Program-made: the position numbers and the translations under genes | The notes under the pieces: generated by a model | What the model saw: only the letters and a program-made list of their open reading frames with translations | Databases searched by the model: none | Told to the model about the DNA's origin: nothing | Shown: positions 39,801 through 51,409 of the stretch, piece after piece | How the letters are laid out: every line of letters starts with the position of its first letter | Numbering within the stretch: the first letter of the stretch is position 1 | Assembly (NCBI RefSeq): GCF_004027225.2 | Contig: NC_044278.2 | Coordinates: 5,828,001-5,892,000 of the forward strand | Length of the DNA: 64,000 nucleotides | Source of the DNA: Strigops habroptila | Lineage: Eukaryota; Chordata; Aves; Psittaciformes; Psittacidae | Reading direction: 5' to 3'

Positions 39801-42800
39801 GAAGTTCTTAGTGAAAGCTTAGATTCCCCCCCCCACTTTTTTTTTTTTTTGACAAGGGAGTGCATCTTACTGCAAATGATGTAATTTCTGCTTTTCCTTA
39901 CATATATTTCTGCCTATATTTTTTGAATAGTTTTATCTAGTCTTAATAATTCTTTTCTATGAACTTTATAATGTCTAAGCTCCTGCAGATGGATGCCCAT
40001 TCCTCCCCTTTCTCCCCCACCCCCATATTATTTAGGCTTTGGTACATTAAACCTCGTTCAGAAATTAGTAACTCAGGTTTATTTATTTATTTGTTTGTTT
40101 AGTTTGCAACTGAGGTGCTCAAAATAAACGTGGGTCAAAATAACATATGCTTTTTTTACCACATAGGTCTGCCAGTATGCTATAGGTATACCATAGCTAT
40201 TCTAGTTGATTTGAAATTATTCTCTCTATGCTGTCACCTGAAAAACTGCATTTAAGGTTATCATTCATTTAATCCCTTCATGCATGTTTTTGAAATTAAA
40301 TTTTAGCTTTCTTCCAGCCATATGTTGAGTCACCCCCTTGTCATGTTTTCCCACTAATGTTGATGTTGCAATGTAATATCTTTCTGAACCGAAGATTAAA
40401 TTATTTAATATATCTAATATCTATCAACACATGAAAGCAACCACCAAAGCCTATGGTATCCCAAAAGTATCTGTCCTCCAGCTCAGTCAATAGATTGTCA
40501 TTTATCATTATACAGTTTAGCCAGATTTCCATTAATGTGAGATCACTTCTTTTCTGAGCTAATTTTGAATTAATTTTTTTTCAGCTAAGTTTTTGTGTGG
40601 CACCATATCAAATGTTTAGCAAAATCCAGAAATACTACATTCACTGTCTTCACTTTGTCACTGATTATGTTACTGTCTCTCTTCACACTTTAATCCTCTT
40701 CCAAGTTTGCATCTAATACAGCATACATTTTCATGGTAGATAATGAGCATGTTTCTTTAATGAAATATTTCAATTTGGCAACAGGTGGTCAAGCATCTAT
40801 TCCACTGACACAAGGAAAAGCTGTCTTGACTGGAAAATAAGTCTTCTGTATGTAAAATACAATACCTGCCATCTCAAATCGGACAGAAAATGCCCTGAGT
40901 ATGTGACTTTAGCAGTGGCTCTATACCCAAATTACATCATGTGCATAGCTGTTTTATTTAGGGTTTTTCCTGTATATTGGCAGCTGCTAAATAAAAGCCG
41001 TTTCAATTTCCTTTTTTTGCTGATTGAGTGGTTAGCTCTAAGTCCAGTTCCTAAACAGCATCTGGCACTTTTTCTGCAGCTATAAAATATTTAAAAATAA
41101 GGTGAACCACTTTTGGTAAGCCTGTTACTTGAAACCCAAAGGGAATTCCGGAGTCTATAGCAACCTTTATTATCTCTCTGCCAGTGCAGCACATCCAGTA
41201 ATATGAGACTGTCTCCTCTGTTAATATCAAGCAGTCAGAGAGAAACAGAAGACCCTTGTCACCTGGTACAGCATCCTGCCCTAGCTTTAGATTGACAGAT
41301 ACGAAGGGTTTCCTGATTAAGCAGAATTCTAAGCAATTACAGCTGAGATGCACGACCTCGCCGTGCTGTCGTATTTTTTGCAATGGATCAAAGCATGACA
41401 GGTTGTATATGGGCTAGAAAATAAACTTCAGAAAGAGGCTGGCCACCGTGGAAGCTGAATTACATAAGCTGAGTCATTTGCTGGTACGCTGCTATTCAAA
41501 AGCACCGGGAATTAATTTAATAGCATTGATTTTAATGTTATTGAAAAAGCCCAAGCCCTTTGATTGTTTACTGTTGTGAAGGCAGTTGAGGCATACACTA
41601 GTGGTAGAGGTAACAAAAATGATACATCCGGAAACAGAGAAATAGCATTAGGTGCTTGCTGCAGCAGCAGCAGGTACTTAGAGTGACAAGAGACTGGGGA
41701 GAGAAGATTCCCCTCTCAGGCAAAAAGTACATAGGCAGTGTGTCTCTAAAACTCTATATTCAGCATTGGCACAGTGTTGCCTGCTGAGAAAAATTCTTAG
41801 ATGTAACAGCACAGGATGGAGAAGGTTAGATTTAATAAAATGTTTATTTCTGTTTGCAAAGAGCGCAGGCCTGATGCTCAGCTGGAGTAGGCTGGCATGG
41901 CTCCATTGAACTAGAGTTGCCAGTTTTAGGGATGTATTGATGCTCTCAATACTTTCGTGCTTTTCTAAAACATCTCTGTAGAGTTTTATGTGCTATTCCG
42001 GCTTTTACCTTCTGGTCCTTGCAGTTTTGCTTGTCTCAGAACAGGTTGCCTTGTCCCCATTATCTCTGAAGGGAAAGTGAGGCTACCCCTCACAAAGATG
42101 GCAATTCTTAAGGCTTAAATATAGTTATCTGTCTCCTCTGTGATTCTTTCAGACTCCCTGCACTGAGATAACTGCTGCACTGGCACAGAAAGAAGGCTGC
42201 AGCAATCCATATGTGTTAGTGCATATGACACTCTCGAGGGTATGACAGGGTTTCAGATTCATCAGATACATAGCTGGCCCGAAGCTGAAAGGAAAGGGTC
42301 CGGGGACAACTAGCCTGATGTATATCACTTCTCCTGTCGTATTTTCCATGTCATACCTTTGGAAAGCTTTGGGCATAGGTATTGCCCTTGGAAACTGTTA
42401 TCTATCACTGTGCTACAGACTTTATCTGTTGGCTGATAGGAATATGGTAAATTAGTTTTTAAGCCTTGCATATAAAATATAATTTAAAGTTCTCAAGATT
42501 CAGTCTTAAAGTCAATAGAGAAAATGGAAAAAATCATTTAAAGTCAGCAAGTTGAAGATTCTTCTTTATTTTCCTAATATGCTTTCAGGTGCACTATAAA
42601 GGCTTTGAAAGTGCTGGTTAGGGGCTTAGGGCATGCATTCATTTCTCTCTCGTGTGTTTTCTAATGTCCTCCTTTACAGGAAAAAAACTCGGCATTAAAG
42701 TCATTATGCCACTTCACTGTAGACAAGACAAGTGATTCAGAGGTTTATTAACCCCTTGAGTAACCTAATGGCATATAGTATTTCCTGTAAAAATGGACAT

Positions 42801-45800
42801 TTTAAAACAGAAGTTTTGGCTTTCCCATGAGAAACACTGTGTTTCACTATCATGCTGCCATGGAAAGGTTCAAGATGATGATAACTGTAAAAAATGTGTC
42901 CTCAGGGGGGTAGCACTCGGCAGTTTATTTAGCACAACTTTTTATTTATAGTGATACATGGTGAAAAAGTAAATATACAGCAGCTATGCCATTCCTTTGT
43001 GTATGGGTGCATATATATCAGAGGGGGACAAAAGAGGAGACAGTATAGGCTGCTGTCTGGATAACTATCATATTGCCTATTGAGGTGAGAAAATACGAGG
43101 CAGTGTGAGTAATGAATGAATACCCGAGTGCATTTGTGTGTGCTATTTGTATGAATGCTTTGTTTTGTTGAGTTTATGTTTTGAGGAAAAGAAACAAATG
43201 AAAGGGGGGAAGAGGAAGGAAAGGCATATGAAAAAATAGAGTTATGCTGCTGTACCACACGAAAGTCTTATGATGCAGGTACATTAAGAAAGTAAAAATT
43301 CTTAAGACCACAATGCAAAGACAAAACGCAGTTTAGTAGACTGCCAGCATAACAAGAAGAGAAAGAGTGCTGAAATCAAAATCTGCCACAACTCAAAAAC
43401 TGGTAGCTCTGCCAGCCTCCCTGGTACTACTCTCCATGCCTTTCCCCATGACTGGTGCATGGACCCATGTTCCTTCCTGCCCTCTCCTGCCTGCAGCCAA
43501 CCCACATCATTCAGACCACATTAAAAGAAAAATCAACCTCCATGCCTAATAAGCATTTCGTGTGCTTAAATGCCAGCTCTGGTCTCATCCTAGTAAAATT
43601 TATAGCAGCCTGCCTTCTGCTTGAACCGATCATCTCTCAGAAACAGTTTAAAAGTGACTTCCGGTCCAGATTGAAGATGGAAATCTTGCTCCAGCGGCCT
43701 TTGAGAAGACTATTTTCTGTGCTGAAACAGCTTTTTAACACAAAATAACATAGGAAAATAACATAGGAAAAGCTTTTACCTTTCTCGACCAGAGGCAACA
43801 TGCAAACAATATGCGGAAGATGCATAGTGTGTGTCTGTATGTCTCCATTTAAAACATACTTTCAAGTGCTTTATGAAACACTTCTAAATATCTCTGAAAC
43901 GTCTAAATATATATCATATATATATTTACATCTCTTTTTTAATCTTTTCAGTTATAAATGCTCAAGTTAAAAAAATCATAGCTAACATGATTTTAAACAC
44001 TTCTGAGATTAAGTTTTTCATTTGCTTGAGTATGTTGAGTATATTAAAAGAAAAAACATTGCTCACTGGGAATGCAGAGTACCACTGTCATACAGTAGTG
44101 AAATTGGTCCTTTTTGTAAGTGATTTTGAATGGGGGAAGGTGGATGACATTTTTTTTACAGGTATTGAATCTTGCCCTGTTCAAAATCTGTAAGAACCTG
44201 TTAAGAATTTTTCTTGTTGAACACTGTAGGAAGGAATGTAGATGTTGGGGAGGATCTTCAGTTTACTGAAGAAATTTCATGGACTATAGGCTTTTGATAT
44301 TGTGCTATTGTAGGATTCTCTTGGCTATCTGATAAAACTGTGTTCAGTAAATATTATACTTTGCACATTTTTATGTTTGAGATGAAAAAAACCCCATCCT
44401 ATACACTTCCTACAAGTGTTTGAGATAATTTTTGTTTTTCCAAGAGTCATCTGGGAGATGCATGCAGCTTATTCAAGTCTTTGAAAATATTCACAGAAGT
44501 CATTTATTGCTTATTTTACAGAGAAATACAAGAAATCTCCCCCCCTTTCTCATTTTGATTGCTTCTTTTCCTTTATTATTATTCCCTTGTTGCACAGTTT
44601 TTTGAACTGCTATGAAATATAAAGCTATTTTTATCACAAAGGAATATACATAATGATATAAACCATATTTCAATTTATTTAGCCTTTTCTGGGATAAAGT
44701 CCAATTACAATCTTTAAAGTATACCCTAGCTGATATTACTCTTCCACAGAACTTTCAAGATACATTTTCTCATACTTATTTGAATATTGTATTTTGTCTT
44801 TTTGCTGATTTAAATATTCTGCAAAATAGATCCACTATTGTCAGTCACTGCTGTGTAGTTACCATATATATTTATGCCCAAGTTGTCTTTTCCATTTTTA
44901 ATCATCTTATCTGTGCATTGAACATTCACATTTTCATGAAACTGAACTCTTTACACATCACCATATATATTTGGGTTTTGTTCATGCTCTGTGTTTTTAA
45001 ATGACTTAGAATACTTACAGTTACACTAAACTTGAACCTAGTGAAGTACTTAGCCAGGAGATTAATTTTCAGCACTCAGAGCTGAGATATTTTGATGTGA
45101 CAGTTCACAGGAGTATTCTGCCAGGTGGAGGCAAAACCCATCACTGTGAAACCCTGAGGCAAACGTGGGTGCCTTCTAATGCTTGTGACAATGAAGAGCT
45201 GCCCACCTAATGTTTGTGTTGTTTCTTTAGCCTATAAAACTCTCCAGGGGGTAAAGAGAGGTTGAAAGACCTTTTTCCACCCCTAACAGCATCCATCTCC
45301 TGCTCCCCAGCTGCTGGGTGGGCATTACCCATATTCTCAGATAATACCGCAGCTTCTCTCCACCGTGGATCTAACTTCAGAAGCTGAGCACTAATAGGAA
45401 ATGTTTTGATTGTCACCATCTAAAACTGCAGCCCTGGGCCTGGCCAGTGACCTCAGGCAGCACAGTGGGAAGGCAAGGCTCAGCCTGCCAGCCACATCCA
45501 TCAGCGCGTGCGTCGGGGATCCATGCCAGGAGGAACGTGTTCCCCCTTTGCTTCGGGAGGCAGCAGGAGAGTCGTCTGTCACTCAGTCACAAGGAACTCA
45601 AGCTGTCTTTAAAGGCTTGGTGGTAAGGCCTTAGTTATTTAATACCTCAGTGCATTTTAAAGAATGTGTTAGTTTTGCGGTTCAGTTTTGGGGAGTAAGC
45701 AGGTGAGTGAGCGAGATGTCATACCAGGCAATTGCATGGCTCACATCAGTCTTTAGATGTATAGTCTTGCTCAGACACTTGCTGGTGAACAGTCTGTCTG

Positions 45801-46120
45801 CCTTTCTGGTGTTACTTGTGGTGGCTGTTCCTACCATGCCTGATATTTTTTTATCTAACAGGAGAGACATCAGCTTTTTACAGTATACATTAATTCTGTC
45901 CCAGATATCTTCCAGTCTCCGTTCCTGACTTTTCACAACTGAAGATACTTAGAGTCAGAACAAATAAGAAACTGATGGAAAAGCAGTTCAAGACTGTCAT
46001 GCTGGTCACACTAAATTTTGGCATTATGTGGTTTAGCAGACAGTTGAGTCAGGTCAGTAAAGCGAGGTACAGGCTGGGACAGAGATGTAGCCAGGTAGAT
46101 TTTACCATGAGGTGTGTCCT
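33881..46120. other. Gene-free sequence left of the provirus
   Basis: No coding exon could be supported. Several minus-strand frames of 75-113 codons (around 34.1-34.7, 41.05-41.38, 42.15-42.38 and 42.93-43.26 kb) have no domain, signal peptide or codon pattern that would set them apart from chance. The 45.2-45.6 kb part is locally more GC-rich. Stretches at 37.9-38.06 kb and 41.46-41.57 kb have the even composition typical of conserved non-coding elements, which cannot be tested here. Confidence 0.6.
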
Positions 46121-46125
46121 AGGAG
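46121..46125. repeat. Left target-site duplication (AGGAG) of the composite provirus
   Basis: AGGAG lies directly before the TG of the left LTR and recurs exactly at 56012-56016, directly after the CA of the right LTR. Because both LTR edges are complete, this marks the whole 46126-56011 block as one integration unit. Confidence 0.9.
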
Positions 46126-46689
46126 TGTCGTGGTTTAAGCCCAGCTGGTAACTCAGAACCACGCAGCCACTCGCTCAGTTCCCCCTTCTTCTTCCCCCCG
46201 CTATCGGAGGGATGGAAAGGAGACTGGATAAAATGTAAATTGCATGGGTTAAGAGCAGCCCAGTAACTAAGGTAAAATAAAAAGCCACTACTGCTACCAC
46301 CAATAATAATAATAATAATAAGAGGAATAACAAGGGGAAAGAATACAATTGCTCAGTGCCTGCCGACTGATACCTGACCCGAGCAGCGATCTGGGACTTC
46401 CGGGTAACTCCCCCCAGTTTCTATACTGGGCATGATGTGCTGTGGTATGGAATACACCTTTGGCTAGTTTGGGTCAGGTGTCCCGGCTCTGCTTCCTCCC
46501 AGCTTCCCATGCCCCTCCTCACTGGCAGAGTATGAGACTGAAAAGTCCTTGATCGCAGTAACCATTACTGAGCAACAATGAAAAACATCGGTGTGTTATC
46601 AGCACTGTTCTCAGGCTAAAGTCAAAACTACAGCACTGCACCAGCTACTAAGCAGGAGAAAAATGACTGCTACTGCTGAACCCAGGACA
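46126..46689 (-). mobile_element. 3' LTR of the composite provirus
   Basis: This 564-bp LTR starts TGTCGTGGTTTAAGCCCAGC and ends AACCCAGGACA on the plus strand. It aligns throughout with the LTR at 55442-56011. By eye roughly one base in ten differs, many as C/T or A/G changes, plus small indels including an expanded AATAAT array near 46302. In viral orientation U3 begins at 46689. The divergence implies an old insertion or LTRs from two related parents. Confidence 0.93.
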
Positions 46690-47278
46690 GTATCAACCCC
46701 TTATTCCATACCATTAACGTCGTGCTCAGATCTCACATTTCTCAATATACCATCACATTTGTCTCCTATATATATACACATATATACACATATATATATA
46801 TGCAGACCCACACCAAGAGAGAGATATCATTCCTTAGTCCATGGAGCAATCCCTGTAGAGCTGCTGAATTCATCCAGTCCATGATGTCAGGCTCCATCTC
46901 TTCTAACAGTCTCTCAGGGCAGGAGGGACGGTGTGTAGTGTTGGATTGTCACCTGCTGATGACACCGCCGAACTCGTCTGGTCACTGCTGAGCTGGTCTG
47001 GTTTCATCAAAGTTCATTCTTTGTTGGGGTGATGATGGGAGGGAAGTCAGGGGCAGTCATTGGTGACCTGAGGACAGTTCTGCTGCTGCTGCCAGCTTGT
47101 TCCATGACTTAATTCTCTGCTGATGATCGTGACAGCATATTATCTTCTGTTCAAAACCCACAGTTCTGGAGATGGGCATCTAGCTGGTGGGCTATAAAAG
47201 TGTTGTATAGCAGGCAACAGCATATAATTGAGTTCATTGGCTGTTTTCCCCCAAAATCAAATCCCCTTGAGGTACACA
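46690..47278 (-). mobile_element. Viral 3' region between pol and U3 (no env recognised)
   Basis: In viral sense this lies between the integrase stop and the 3' LTR. It holds a TA/CA-rich tract (about 46766-46801) and, next to U3, a purine-rich GGAATAAGGGG that could be the polypurine tract for plus-strand priming. No envelope-like frame, signal peptide or fusion peptide is visible. Two pieces of this region recur beside the captured host DNA (48764-48836 and 53665-53796). Confidence 0.7.
46766..46801. repeat. TA/CA microsatellite
   Basis: Alternating TATATACACA units give way to a (TA)n run. The same tract, in a different state, occurs at about 53756-53792 in the displaced copy of the viral 3' region and lies at a recombination junction there. 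Confidence 0.85.
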
Positions 47279-48763
47279 TCAGACTTCCCTATCTTCCCGC
47301 ATTACCCACCAAGTACCTCTGGGTCCCTGAGCAAAAGCAATCCCACGACTGGGTTTGCCTTTACCTGAAGCAGCAATAACCCAGACTGCTTTCCCAAGCA
47401 GACTCGTTATGTGCACCACAGGAACTTTATCCCCCTCTACGATAGGTGAAAGTTCTGATTGGGCTGGGCCAGCCCTGTTGGCAGATCCCCTCGTGTTGAA
47501 CGACCAGGTGGCTTTTGGTCAGTGTGTATCCCAGTGTTTGAAAGTCCCACCACCCGTTGCTCTCAGTGTAGTTTTTAACAGCCCATTGTACCGTTCCATT
47601 TTCCCAGAGGCTGGTGCATGACAGGGGATGTGATATACCCACCCAATGCCATGCTCTTTGGCCCAAGTGTCTATAAGCTTGTTCTGGAAATGAGCCCCAT
47701 TGTCTGACTCAGTTCTCTCTGGGGTGCCGTGTCGCCACAAAACTTGTTTCTCAAGGCCCAGGATAGTGTTCCGGGCAGTGGCATGGGACACAGCGTATGT
47801 TTCCAGCCAGCCGGTGGTTGCTTCCACCATGGTAAGCACATGGCGCTTGCCTTGGCGGGTTGGTGGGAGTGTGATATAGTCAATGTGCCAGGCCTCCCCA
47901 TACTTGTACTTCAGCTATCATCCTCCATACCAGAGAGGCTTTAACTGCTTGGCTTGCTTAATTGCAGCACATGTTTCACATTCGTGAATAACCTGGGCAA
48001 TAGTGTCCATTGTGAAGTCCACCCCTCGATCACGAGCCCATCTAGATGTTGCATCTCTGCCTTGATGGCCTGAGGTGTCATGGGCCCACCGGGCTAAAAA
48101 TAATTCACCCTTATGTTGCCAATCTAAGTCCATCTGAGCCACTTCAATCTGAGCAGCTTTATCCACTTCCTGGTTGTTCTGGTGTTCCTCAGTGGCCCGA
48201 CTCTTGGGTACATGAGCATCTCCGTGGCGTACCTTCACCACCAGGTTCTGCACCCGGGCAGTGATCTCTTCCCACAGGGCAGCAGCCCAGATGAGTTTGC
48301 CTCTGCGCTGCCGGTTGCTCTGCTTCCATTGCTGCAACCACCCCCACAGGGCATTTGCCACCATCCATGAGTCAGTACAGAGAGAAAGTGCTGGCCGCTT
48401 TTCTCGTTCAGCAATGTCCAAGGCCAGCTGGATGGCTTTCACCTCTGCAAACTGACTCGATTCACCCTCTCCCTCAGCAGGTTCTGCACCTTGTTGCAGG
48501 GGACTCCATACAGCTGCCTTCCATCTCCGACGCTCTCCCACACCATGGCAGGACCCATCAGTAAACAAGGCATATTGGCTTCTCACTTTCTGGCAGTTCA
48601 TTCTATGGTGGGGCCTCTTCAGCACGCATCACCTCCTCCTGTGGTGACATTCCAAAATCTTTGCCCTCTGGCTAGTCCATAATGACTTCTAGAATTCCTG
48701 GACGACTGGGATTTTCTATTTGAGCTCATTGTGTAATTAGTGTGGCACACTTACTCCATGTTC
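47279..48763 (-). pseudogene. Broken ERV pol: RT end, RNase H, integrase
   Basis: Read on the minus strand from 48763, this begins with the end of the RT connection, then an RNase H domain (48625 onward) with the acidic residues visible in TDGSC, the Glu of the SQFAEVKA segment and TDSW. An HHCC integrase zinc finger (His-His then CETC) follows. Two adjacent in-frame stop codons (47918-47920 and 47915-47917) interrupt it. The same frame then continues into the integrase core with its Asp, Asp (ESDNG) and Glu (GKMERYNG) region. Another in-frame stop lies at 47519-47521, and the C-terminal domain runs to a final stop at 47279. It could not make an active enzyme as it stands. The first 593 bp (48171-48763) duplicate 53797-54388. 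Confidence 0.88.
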
Positions 48764-48836
48764 TATCATTCCTTAGTCCATGGACCAATCCCTATAAAGT
48801 AGCTGAATTCATCCAGCCCATGATGTCAGGCTCCAT
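48764..48836 (-). mobile_element. Displaced piece of viral 3' region downstream of TTLL3
   Basis: About 73 bp match 46825-46896 (blocks ATTCCTTAGTCCATGGA, GCTGAATTCATCCAG and ATGATGTCAGGCTCCAT). In viral sense it directly follows the captured TTLL3 gene (its stop codon is 9 bp away) and is joined at about 48763 to the second RT/RNase H copy. Confidence 0.85.
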
Positions 48837-48845
48837 GTCAGGCAG

Positions 48846-49745
48846 CTAAGAGGTTCTGCCCACCGGCTTTGGCACCACGGGAGGCTTGGGGTCTGTAGGG
48901 GTCTTGCTGACCATACGTGGCTTGGAGACCCCTGGAGGCTTGGGCACCACTGGCGGCCTGGGCGCCACAGGAAGCTTGGTGTCCTTAAGTGGCCTAGAGA
49001 CCACTGGAGTCCTGGGCACCACAGGAGGCTTGGGCACCACAGGAGGCTTGGGCACCACGGGAGCCTTGATGTCCATAAGTGGCTTGGAGACCACAGCAGC
49101 CCTGGGCATCACAAGAGACTTGGTGTCCATAAGTGGCTTGGGCACCACTGGAGGCCTGGGCACCAGAAGAGGCTTGGTGCCCATAAGTGGCTCGCAGACC
49201 ACTGGAGTCCTGGGCACCACAGTAGGCTTGGTGCCCATAAGTGGCTTGGGCACCACTGGAGGCCTGGGCACCACAGGAAGCTTGGTGCCCGTAAGTGGCT
49301 TGGGCACCACTGGAGGCCTGGGCACCACAGTAGGCTTGGTGCCCATAAGTGGCTTGGGCACCACTGGAGGCCTGGGAACCACAAGAGGCTTGGGCAGCAG
49401 AGGACACATTGGGAACAGAGGAGGCTTAGGGAACATAGGAGCCTTGGGCACCACAGGTGACTTGGGCACCACAGCAGGCTTGGGCACAAAAGGTGTCTTG
49501 GGCACCACAGGTGACTTAGGCACCAGAGTAGGCTTGGGCACAAAAGGTATTTTGGGCACCACAGGTGACTTTGGCACCACAGGAGGCTTTGGTACCAAAG
49601 GTGGCTTGGGCACCACAGGGAGGAGAAGAGGCAGGAAGGTGGGGACTTTGGCCCGTGGTTGTTGCTCTTGCAGCTTGGGCTTCATTAGCGAGTAGCCTTC
49701 CACTGCCAGCTCCAGCCCCATGTATGGCGGCATGGTCACCATTGC
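48846..49745 (-). CDS. TTLL3: TTLL3 copy, exon 10: C-terminal Pro-rich repeat tail
   Basis: The acceptor CCCTGCAG|GCA joins in phase to exon 9, giving ...IYKEAMVTMPPYMGLELAVE, which matches the 'IYKQPAVEVPQYVGIRLLVEG' join known in TTLL3. The exon then enters a tail of about 260 residues built from PVVPKP-type hexamers and is closed by TAG at 48846-48848. The frame is open throughout. The extreme repeat tail is unlike mammalian TTLL3 tails, so it is either specific to this lineage or expanded in this copy. Confidence 0.85.
   Translation of the reverse strand, partial: AMVTMPPYMGLELAVEGYSLMKPKLQEQQPRAKVPTFLPLLLPVVPKPPLVPKPPVVPKSPVVPKIPFVPKPTLVPKSPVVPKTPFVPKPAVVPKSPVVPKAPMFPKPPLFPMCPLLPKPLVVPRPPVVPKPLMGTKPTVVPRPPVVPKPLTGTKLPVVPRPPVVPKPLMGTKPTVVPRTPVVCEPLMGTKPLLVPRPPVVPKPLMDTKSLVMPRAAVVSKPLMDIKAPVVPKPPVVPKPPVVPRTPVVSRPLKDTKLPVAPRPPVVPKPPGVSKPRMVSKTPTDPKPPVVPKPVGRTS
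48858..49617 (-). repeat. Coding 18-bp / 54-bp tandem repeat in TTLL3 exon 10
   Basis: The basic 18-bp unit encodes variants of PVVPKP. In the middle part (about 49080-49370) three units form a 54-bp, 18-residue higher-order repeat ending PLMGTK or PLMDTK. Since all periods are multiples of three, long open frames also appear by coincidence in other frames on both strands. Confidence 0.9.
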
Positions 49746-49756
49746 CTGCAGGGAGA

Positions 49757-50390
49757 CATGGAATAACTGGGTTGGAAAGAGCTTTAGATCATCAAGTCCA
49801 ACCCTTACCCAGCACTGCCAAGGCCACCACTACCCCATGCCACTGAGGGCCTCTTCTACAGGGTTTTGAACCCCTCCAGGGACAGTGATTCCACCTCCTC
49901 CCTGGGCAGCCTGTTCCAGTGCTTGACCACCCTTTGGGGAAGAAATTGTTCCTAACATCCAGTCTAAACCTCCCCTGGGGCAGCTTGAGGCTGTTTCCGC
50001 TTGTCCCATCCCTTGTTCCTTGGGAGCAGAGACCAGCCCCCTCCCGGCTCCATCCTTCTGTCAGGCAGTGGGAGAGAGCGAGAAGGTCCCCCCTGAGCCT
50101 TCTCTTCTCCAGACTAAACCCCCCCAGGTCCCTCAGCCGTTCCTCATCACACTTGTGCTCCAGGCCCTGCACCAGCTCCGGTGTCCTTCTCTGGCCCCAC
50201 TCCAGCACCTCAATGTCTCTCTTGTAGTGAGGGGCCCTGAACTGAACACAGGATTTGAGGTGCAGCCTCGCCAGTGCCCAGTACATGGGGACAGTCCCTG
50301 CCCTGGTCCTGCTGCCACGCTGGTGCTGATACAGGCCAGGATGCTGGTGGCTTCTTGGCTGCCTGGGCACGAGCTGCTCACGCTCAAGTG
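49757..50390 (-). mobile_element. CR1 LINE 3' end within the last TTLL3 intron
   Basis: On the minus strand this reads as a 5'-truncated CR1 tail. It contains the conserved block equivalent to ACTGGAACAGGCTGCCCAGG and runs on to the AGTGCTGGGTAAGGGTTGGA stretch before the 3' end near 49757. It lies wholly between exon 9 and exon 10, in the sense orientation of TTLL3. It may have been in the parent gene before capture, which makes it a marker for finding the donor locus. Confidence 0.9.
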
Positions 50391-50423
50391 GGGAGTGGGG
50401 GCTCAGAGCCCCCCCAAACCCAC

Positions 50424-50860
50424 CTCTTTGTAGATGAGCTCAAAGGCACCGGTGGAGCAGCCGGGGTTCTCCCTGTGGTCCAGGACCACGCGCAGCGTGT
50501 CACGCAGGACGGCGGCGCAGAGCCGTCGGGTCACCACCGAGCAGGGCTCCAAGCTGGGACCGGCATTGATCTCCAGCAGCCAGGGCTGGCAATCCTCCCT
50601 GAATATGAAGTCAGCTCCATAGAGCTCGAAGCTGCCCTTGCGGCCCTCCACCAGCTCCTGGGTGCCGCGCAGGGCAGCCACCACCACCTCCTTCATGCCG
50701 GGCACAATCAACTTCTCCCAGGCCTCTGTGTGCCCCGCTCGCTGCAGGTACAGCTGGAACTGCTGGCTGGACCAGATCAGGTTGCGGGGCAGTTTGGGGT
50801 GCCAGCCCCCAGACAGCCTCCAACCGCTTCTGGACGGCGACATTGCAGAGGTGCCGCGAG
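50424..50860 (-). CDS. TTLL3: TTLL3 copy, exon 9 with +1 frameshift
   Basis: 437 bp (ACGCCAG|CTC, AAAGAG|GTGGGT). The first part encodes RHLCNVAVQKRLEAVWG. A run of five C on the plus strand (50806-50810) has one base too many for the frame that follows. After it, in another frame, come WSSQQFQLYL, VPGMKEVVVAAL, ELYGADFIFRED and WLLEINAGPSL. Without correction translation stops at 50611-50613 and loses the catalytic C-terminal part. Confidence 0.88.
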
Positions 50861-50938
50861 CTGGCGTGGGGAGAGCAGGGACGGGTCAGCGGGCTGCCAG
50901 GGTGCCGGGTGTGCGGCGCTAGAGCGAGGGGCACTCAC

Positions 50939-51176
50939 CGGTGCAGGGAGAAGGGCCGGGAGCAGAAGCGCACGTAGCTGTCCCGGTAGAACCAGATGGT
51001 GAGCGGGTTCCAGTCGGTCACCAGGAACCATTGCCGCAGGTCGAACTTGTTGCCCAAGATGAGAAGCGGCCGCTCCACGTACTTCTGCACCACCCATTGT
51101 CCCGGCTGCAGCGAGGGTGCTGTGCATTTCCCCGCCAGCTCCAGCACCTCCTCCAGCCGCGCCGAGCAGGTGATGC
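50939..51176 (-). CDS. TTLL3: TTLL3 copy, exon 8
   Basis: 238 bp (CTCACAG|GCA, ACCG|GTGAGT). It encodes [20 protein letters not shown] and then [20 protein letters not shown] with [11 protein letters not shown]. This is the most conserved block of TTLL3, with the QKY(I/V)ERPLL and KFDLRQW motifs intact. Confidence 0.92.
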
Positions 51177-51260
51177 CTGTGAGGGGGGACACACGGTGCC
51201 GGTGAGACCCCTCCTCACCGAGGAGCCTGTGCCCAAACCCCCTTTTCCCCTTGGCTTCAC

Positions 51261-51409
51261 CTCTACCGCGGGACTGGGCTCCGGGCTTGAGAATCCAGAG
51301 ATTGCGGACGCCCTCCATGCGGAGCTGGGGCAGCTGCGCCTGCAGCTGCTGCAGCAGGGGCCTGCACTTCTCCCGCTGCAGGACGCTGGGTGCCAGCCTG
51401 GCCTGCTCG
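51261..51409 (-). CDS. TTLL3: TTLL3 copy, exon 7
   Basis: 149 bp (CCTGCAG|CGA, AGAG|GTGAAG). It encodes [15 protein letters not shown] and then [17 protein letters not shown]. The Lys and the Gly-rich SRGRG are the nucleotide-binding elements of the tubulin ligase ATP-grasp fold. Confidence 0.9.

Noticed and set aside
41051..41383. 110-codon minus-strand frame
   Set aside because: No family resemblance or splice context. Treated as chance.
46690..47278. Possible envelope gene between integrase and the 3' LTR
   Set aside because: Too short. No signal peptide, cleavage site, fusion peptide or transmembrane segment was seen.
48886..49695. 269-codon plus-strand frame rich in Gly-Leu-Gly-Thr-Thr
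   Set aside because: It is the antisense shadow of the TTLL3 exon 10 repeat. Because the repeat period is a multiple of three, several frames stay open by coincidence.
49792..50370. 192-codon minus-strand frame
   Set aside because: Lies entirely in a CR1 3' tail and is not a gene.
50274..51002. 242-codon plus-strand frame
   Set aside because: Antisense to TTLL3 exons 8 and 9 and the CR1 tail. Its length reflects high GC content (few stop codons), not coding.
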